Of a DNA stretch of 64,000 nucleotides, positions 61,121 to 64,000 are shown piece by piece. The stretch's first letter is position 1. Every line of letters begins with the position of its first letter. A model generated the notes under the pieces. That model was given only the letters and a program-made list of their open reading frames with translations. It ran no database searches and was not told where the DNA came from. The stretch spans positions 124,001 through 188,000 of the forward strand of contig NZ_JAACFU010000009.1 of NCBI RefSeq assembly GCF_029051725.1, read 5' to 3'. Made by a program: the position numbers and the translations under genes. This DNA comes from Bradyrhizobium sp. CSS354. GTDB taxonomy: Bacteria > Pseudomonadota > Alphaproteobacteria > Rhizobiales > Xanthobacteraceae.

Positions 61121-62308
61121 TTACGAGCTGACGGCCCGCAGCACCGCCGCACAATGTCGTGCGATCATCAGTTCCTCATTCGTTGGAATGACGAAGACAT
61201 CGACTGCGCTATCGCCATGGTTGATGCGCTCGCGCGCCGCAGCATTCGCAGCGGCATCGATGCGCACACCGAGCCAGTCGAGACGCTCACCGATCGCGCT
61301 GCGGATTTCCCCGGCATGCTCGCCGATGCCGCCGGTGAAGACCAGGCAGTCCAGCCCGGCAAGTGTCGTCGCCATCGCCGCCACCTCCTGCGCGGCGCGG
61401 AAGGTGAAGAGCTCGACCGCCTCCCGTGCCGCAGCTTCGCTGCTCGCAAGCAGCGTGCGCATGTCCGAAGCGATGCGGGAGACGCCGAGCAGGCCCGCTT
61501 CGTGATAGAGCAGGTGCTGGACATCTTCGACCGACATCTTCTCGTGCTGTTGCAGATAGAGCAGCACGCCCGGGTCGATCCTGCCGCAGCGCGTGCCCAT
61601 CACCAACCCGTCGAGCGGCGTCAGTCCCATCGTGGTGTCGATGCTGCGGCCGTCGCGCAAGCCGCACAGGCTCGCGCCATTGCCGAGATGCGCGATCACG
61701 GTGCGCTTCGCAACGAGCCCCGGTGCGATTCCGGCGAGACGTCCCGCGACATATTCGAACGAGAGGCCGTGAAATCCGTAGCGCCGGACGCCGCGCTGTT
61801 CATAACGTCTCGGAATGGCGAAGCGGCTGGCGGGCGGCGCAATGCCGTGGTGGAAAGCGGTGTCGAAGCAGGCGATCTGCGTCAGGTCGGGCCTTATCGC
61901 CGTGATAGTGCGGACCGGCGCCAGACACCGCGGCTGGTGCAGCGGTGCCAGCGGCGTCAGGGCTTCAAGCTTTGCGGTGACATCGTCCGTCAGCTCGACC
62001 GGCGCGCAATAGTCCGGACCGCCATGGACGACGCGATGGCCGACGGCGCGCAAGCGATGGTCGCCGAAACGATCCTCGATGAAGCCGAGCACGTCGGCGA
62101 ACAGATGATCGCTGTCCGCATCCGATGCTTCCCGCCGTTTCTCGAACAGGTCTTCGCCCGCGGGGCTCTTCACGACGAGCCGCGGCTGCGCTTCGTGCTC
62201 GTCGAGCAGGCCCTTGCAGAGCAGGGTGGGCTCGGCCGCCCAGATATCGAACAGGCCGAATTTGATGCTCGACGATCCCGAGTTGAGAACGAGAACCGTG
62301 TTCAACAT
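61121..62308 (-). CDS. ackA: acetate kinase
   Basis: A 395-residue acetate kinase from the Met at 62308 (MLNTVLVLNSGSSSIKFGLF). Landmarks are LVVKSP, GHRVVHGG, the phosphate-binding HLGNGASLCGLRDGRSIDTT, MGLTPLDGLVMGTRCGRIDP and TGGIGEHAGEIRSAIGERLD. It converts acetyl phosphate and ADP to acetate and ATP. It starts eight bases after the phosphoketolase stop, so acetyl phosphate made by that enzyme feeds straight into ATP production. Confidence 0.95.
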   Translation of the reverse strand: MLNTVLVLNSGSSSIKFGLFDIWAAEPTLLCKGLLDEHEAQPRLVVKSPAGEDLFEKRREASDADSDHLFADVLGFIEDRFGDHRLRAVGHRVVHGGPDYCAPVELTDDVTAKLEALTPLAPLHQPRCLAPVRTITAIRPDLTQIACFDTAFHHGIAPPASRFAIPRRYEQRGVRRYGFHGLSFEYVAGRLAGIAPGLVAKRTVIAHLGNGASLCGLRDGRSIDTTMGLTPLDGLVMGTRCGRIDPGVLLYLQQHEKMSVEDVQHLLYHEAGLLGVSRIASDMRTLLASSEAAAREAVELFTFRAAQEVAAMATTLAGLDCLVFTGGIGEHAGEIRSAIGERLDWLGVRIDAAANAAARERINHGDSAVDVFVIPTNEELMIARHCAAVLRAVSS

Positions 62309-62316
62309 GGCTGCCG

Positions 62317-64000
62317 TCAATCGCCTGCCTCCGCCGGCGTGTTGCCGCCGGCGCTGTTCTGCCAGACCCATTCCTGGATTTCCGGCATGTCCTCGCCGTA
62401 TTCGCGCACATAGCGCGAATGCTCGATCAGCTTGTCGCGGAATTGCTGCTTCACCTGCGCCGCCTTGGTCGCGAGCCCCGGCACGCGCTCGATCGCCTCG
62501 ATCGCGAGGTGATAGCGGTCGAGCTCGTTGAGCACGACCATGTCAAACGGCGTCGTCGTGGTGCCTTCCTCGGCAAAGCCGCGCACGTGCATGCCGGCGT
62601 GGTTGGTGCGGTTATAGGTCAGCCGGTGGATCAGATAGGGATAGCCGTGATAGGCGAAGATCACCGGCTTGTCGCGGGTGAACAGGCCGTCGAAGTCGCG
62701 GTCGGACAAGCCGTGCGGGTGCTGCTCCCTGGGTTGCAGCGTCATGAGGTCCACGACGTTGACAACGCGGATCTTCAGCTCGGGCAGCGCCTTGCGCAGC
62801 AGGTCGACGGCGGCGAGCGTCTCCAGTGTCGGCACGTCGCCGGCGCAGGCCATCACGACATCGGGCTCGCCATTCGCATCTTCGGTGCCGGCCCAGCTCC
62901 AGATGCCGATGCCGGCATCGCAATGCGTGGCTGCCTCCTGCATCGACAGCCATTGCGGCGCCGGCTGCTTGCCGGCGACGATGACGTTGATGCGGTCATA
63001 GGTACGCAGGCAATGATCGGCGATCCACAGCAGCGTGTTGGCGTCCGGCGGGAAGTAGATGCGAACGATGTCGGCCTTCTTGTTGGCGACGAGATCGACG
63101 AAACCGGGATCCTGATGGCTGAAGCCGTTGTGGTCCTGACGCCAGACATGCGAGGTGAGCAGGTAGTTGAGCGAGGCGATCGGGCGCCGCCACGGCAGAT
63201 GCCGCGTCACCTTCAGCCATTTGGCGTGCTGGTTGAACATGGAATCCACGATGTGGATGAACGCCTCGTAGCAGGAGAAGAAGCCGTGCCGTCCGGTGAG
63301 CAGATAGCCCTCTAACCAGCCCTGACAGAGATGCTCGCTCAGGACTTCCATCACGCGTCCGTCCTGGGCGAGATGCACGTCGTAAGGTTTTGTCGGCTCC
63401 ATCCAGACGCGTTCGGTGGCCTCGAACACCGCATCGAGCCGGTTTGACGCGGTTTCGTCCGGGCCCATGATGCGGAAATTGCGGGCCTCGGCGTTGAGGC
63501 GGATGACGTCGCGCAGGAATTTTCCGAGCTCGCGGGTTGCCTCCGCCGCGACGCCGCCCGGCTGAGCGACCTCGACGGCGAAGCTGCGGAAGTCCGGCAG
63601 CTTCAGCTCCTTCTTCAGAAGGCCGCCATTGGCGTGTGGATTGGCGCCCATGCGGCGATGGCCTTCGGGCGCGAGCGCCTGGAGCTCGGCAATGAGCGCG
63701 CCGTTCGCGTCGAACAGCTTTTCCGGCTCGTAGCTGCGCATCCACTCTTCGAGAATATTCAGATGCGCCGGGTTCTCGCGACAGTTCGCGACGGGCACCT
63801 GATGCGCACGCCAAAAACCTTCGACCTTCTTGCCGTCGACTTCCTTGGGGCCGGTCCAGCCCTTCGGGCTGCGCAGCACGATCATCGGCCAACGCGGGCG
63901 TTCGACGCTCTTGCGGCCGTCGCGGGCGTGCTGCTGGATCGACCGGATACTGGCGAGCGCGACGTCGAGCGCGTCCGCCATGATCTGGTGCATCAATTTG
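62317..64000 (-). CDS. phosphoketolase, C-terminal part
   Basis: About 561 residues of a D-xylulose-5-phosphate/fructose-6-phosphate phosphoketolase; the N-terminal third lies beyond the window, as the reading frame stays open to base 64000. Family landmarks: FWRAHQVPVANCRENPAHL, SCYEAFIHIVDSMFNQHAKW, SLNYLLTSHVWRQDHNGFSH, PDANTLLWIADHCLRTYDRI and KPVIFAYHGYPYLIHRLTYN. A thiamine-diphosphate enzyme that splits sugar phosphates to acetyl phosphate and glyceraldehyde 3-phosphate or erythrose 4-phosphate. ackA follows directly. Confidence 0.95.
   Translation of the reverse strand, partial: KLMHQIMADALDVALASIRSIQQHARDGRKSVERPRWPMIVLRSPKGWTGPKEVDGKKVEGFWRAHQVPVANCRENPAHLNILEEWMRSYEPEKLFDANGALIAELQALAPEGHRRMGANPHANGGLLKKELKLPDFRSFAVEVAQPGGVAAEATRELGKFLRDVIRLNAEARNFRIMGPDETASNRLDAVFEATERVWMEPTKPYDVHLAQDGRVMEVLSEHLCQGWLEGYLLTGRHGFFSCYEAFIHIVDSMFNQHAKWLKVTRHLPWRRPIASLNYLLTSHVWRQDHNGFSHQDPGFVDLVANKKADIVRIYFPPDANTLLWIADHCLRTYDRINVIVAGKQPAPQWLSMQEAATHCDAGIGIWSWAGTEDANGEPDVVMACAGDVPTLETLAAVDLLRKALPELKIRVVNVVDLMTLQPREQHPHGLSDRDFDGLFTRDKPVIFAYHGYPYLIHRLTYNRTNHAGMHVRGFAEEGTTTTPFDMVVLNELDRYHLAIEAIERVPGLATKAAQVKQQFRDKLIEHSRYVREYGEDMPEIQEWVWQNSAGGNTPAEAGD

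Overview
The window reads as a chromosomal segment of an alphaproteobacterium of the Bradyrhizobium group (Nitrobacteraceae). The signs are high GC, dense gene packing with many ATGA or TTGA overlaps, a fused cytochrome b/c1 gene after a Rieske gene, a fused trpE(G) behind a trpL attenuator, a CcrM-type GANTC methyltransferase, and a bacteriophytochrome with an HWE-type kinase. The genus is inferred from family knowledge; there is no 16S rRNA gene here. I saw no tRNA or rRNA gene, no CRISPR array, no transposase and no replication origin.

Layout. 1-6.2 kb is core: a MoxR / DUF58 / DUF4159 operon (minus strand), and a plus-strand operon of DUF1285, Nudix CoA pyrophosphatase, DUF6111, CCA-adding enzyme and a TauE-type permease. 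6.2-20.5 kb looks accessory: a SnoaL-like protein, a 1178-residue LuxR-type regulator fused to a secretion-like domain and a repeat tail, an exported royal-jelly/yellow-type beta-propeller protein, a membrane protein resembling an ion channel with a degenerate filter, a TauD-like dioxygenase, and a minus-strand operon of formylglycine-generating enzyme, Tat-exported arylsulfatase (broken by one base), exported HAD phosphatase, exported alpha/beta hydrolase and an IalB-like protein. 20.5-32 kb is core metabolism: trmL-queE-queD-hemF-HAD, petA-fbcH, dienelactone hydrolase, a DMP19-like protein, trpL/trpE(G) and apt. 32-43.6 kb holds a GIY-YIG protein, two deviant P-loop ATPases, an M48 protease with LemA, an Rsm22-type methyltransferase, smc-dsbA-dciA and mutY. 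43.6-54.8 kb holds a thioesterase, an FAD monooxygenase, two GSTs, a LysR/SnoaL divergent pair, heme oxygenase plus bacteriophytochrome, and a chemoreceptor. 54.8-64 kb holds ccrM, a zinc metallopeptidase, moaB, a MarR-GNAT fusion, a glycosyltransferase, an RMD1-like protein, and ackA after a phosphoketolase whose 5' end is outside the window.

Regulation visible in the sequence: a trpL leader peptide with tandem Trp codons and an attenuator hairpin; an exact EcfG-type promoter (GGAAC-N16-CGTT) before bphO-bphP, tying red/far-red sensing to the general stress response; a 34-base palindrome before the MarR-GNAT gene; and three GACTC sites at the start of ccrM. Intergenic gaps carry nested palindromic elements of two families, each present more than once.

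The most unusual locus is the 1178-residue regulator at 6.7-10.3 kb. It joins a receiver domain that seems to lack its phospho-acceptor and a LuxR helix-turn-helix to a domain resembling the C-terminus of type I secreted serralysin-like proteins, then four long degenerate repeats. It stands beside an exported propeller protein and a channel-like protein of unknown role.
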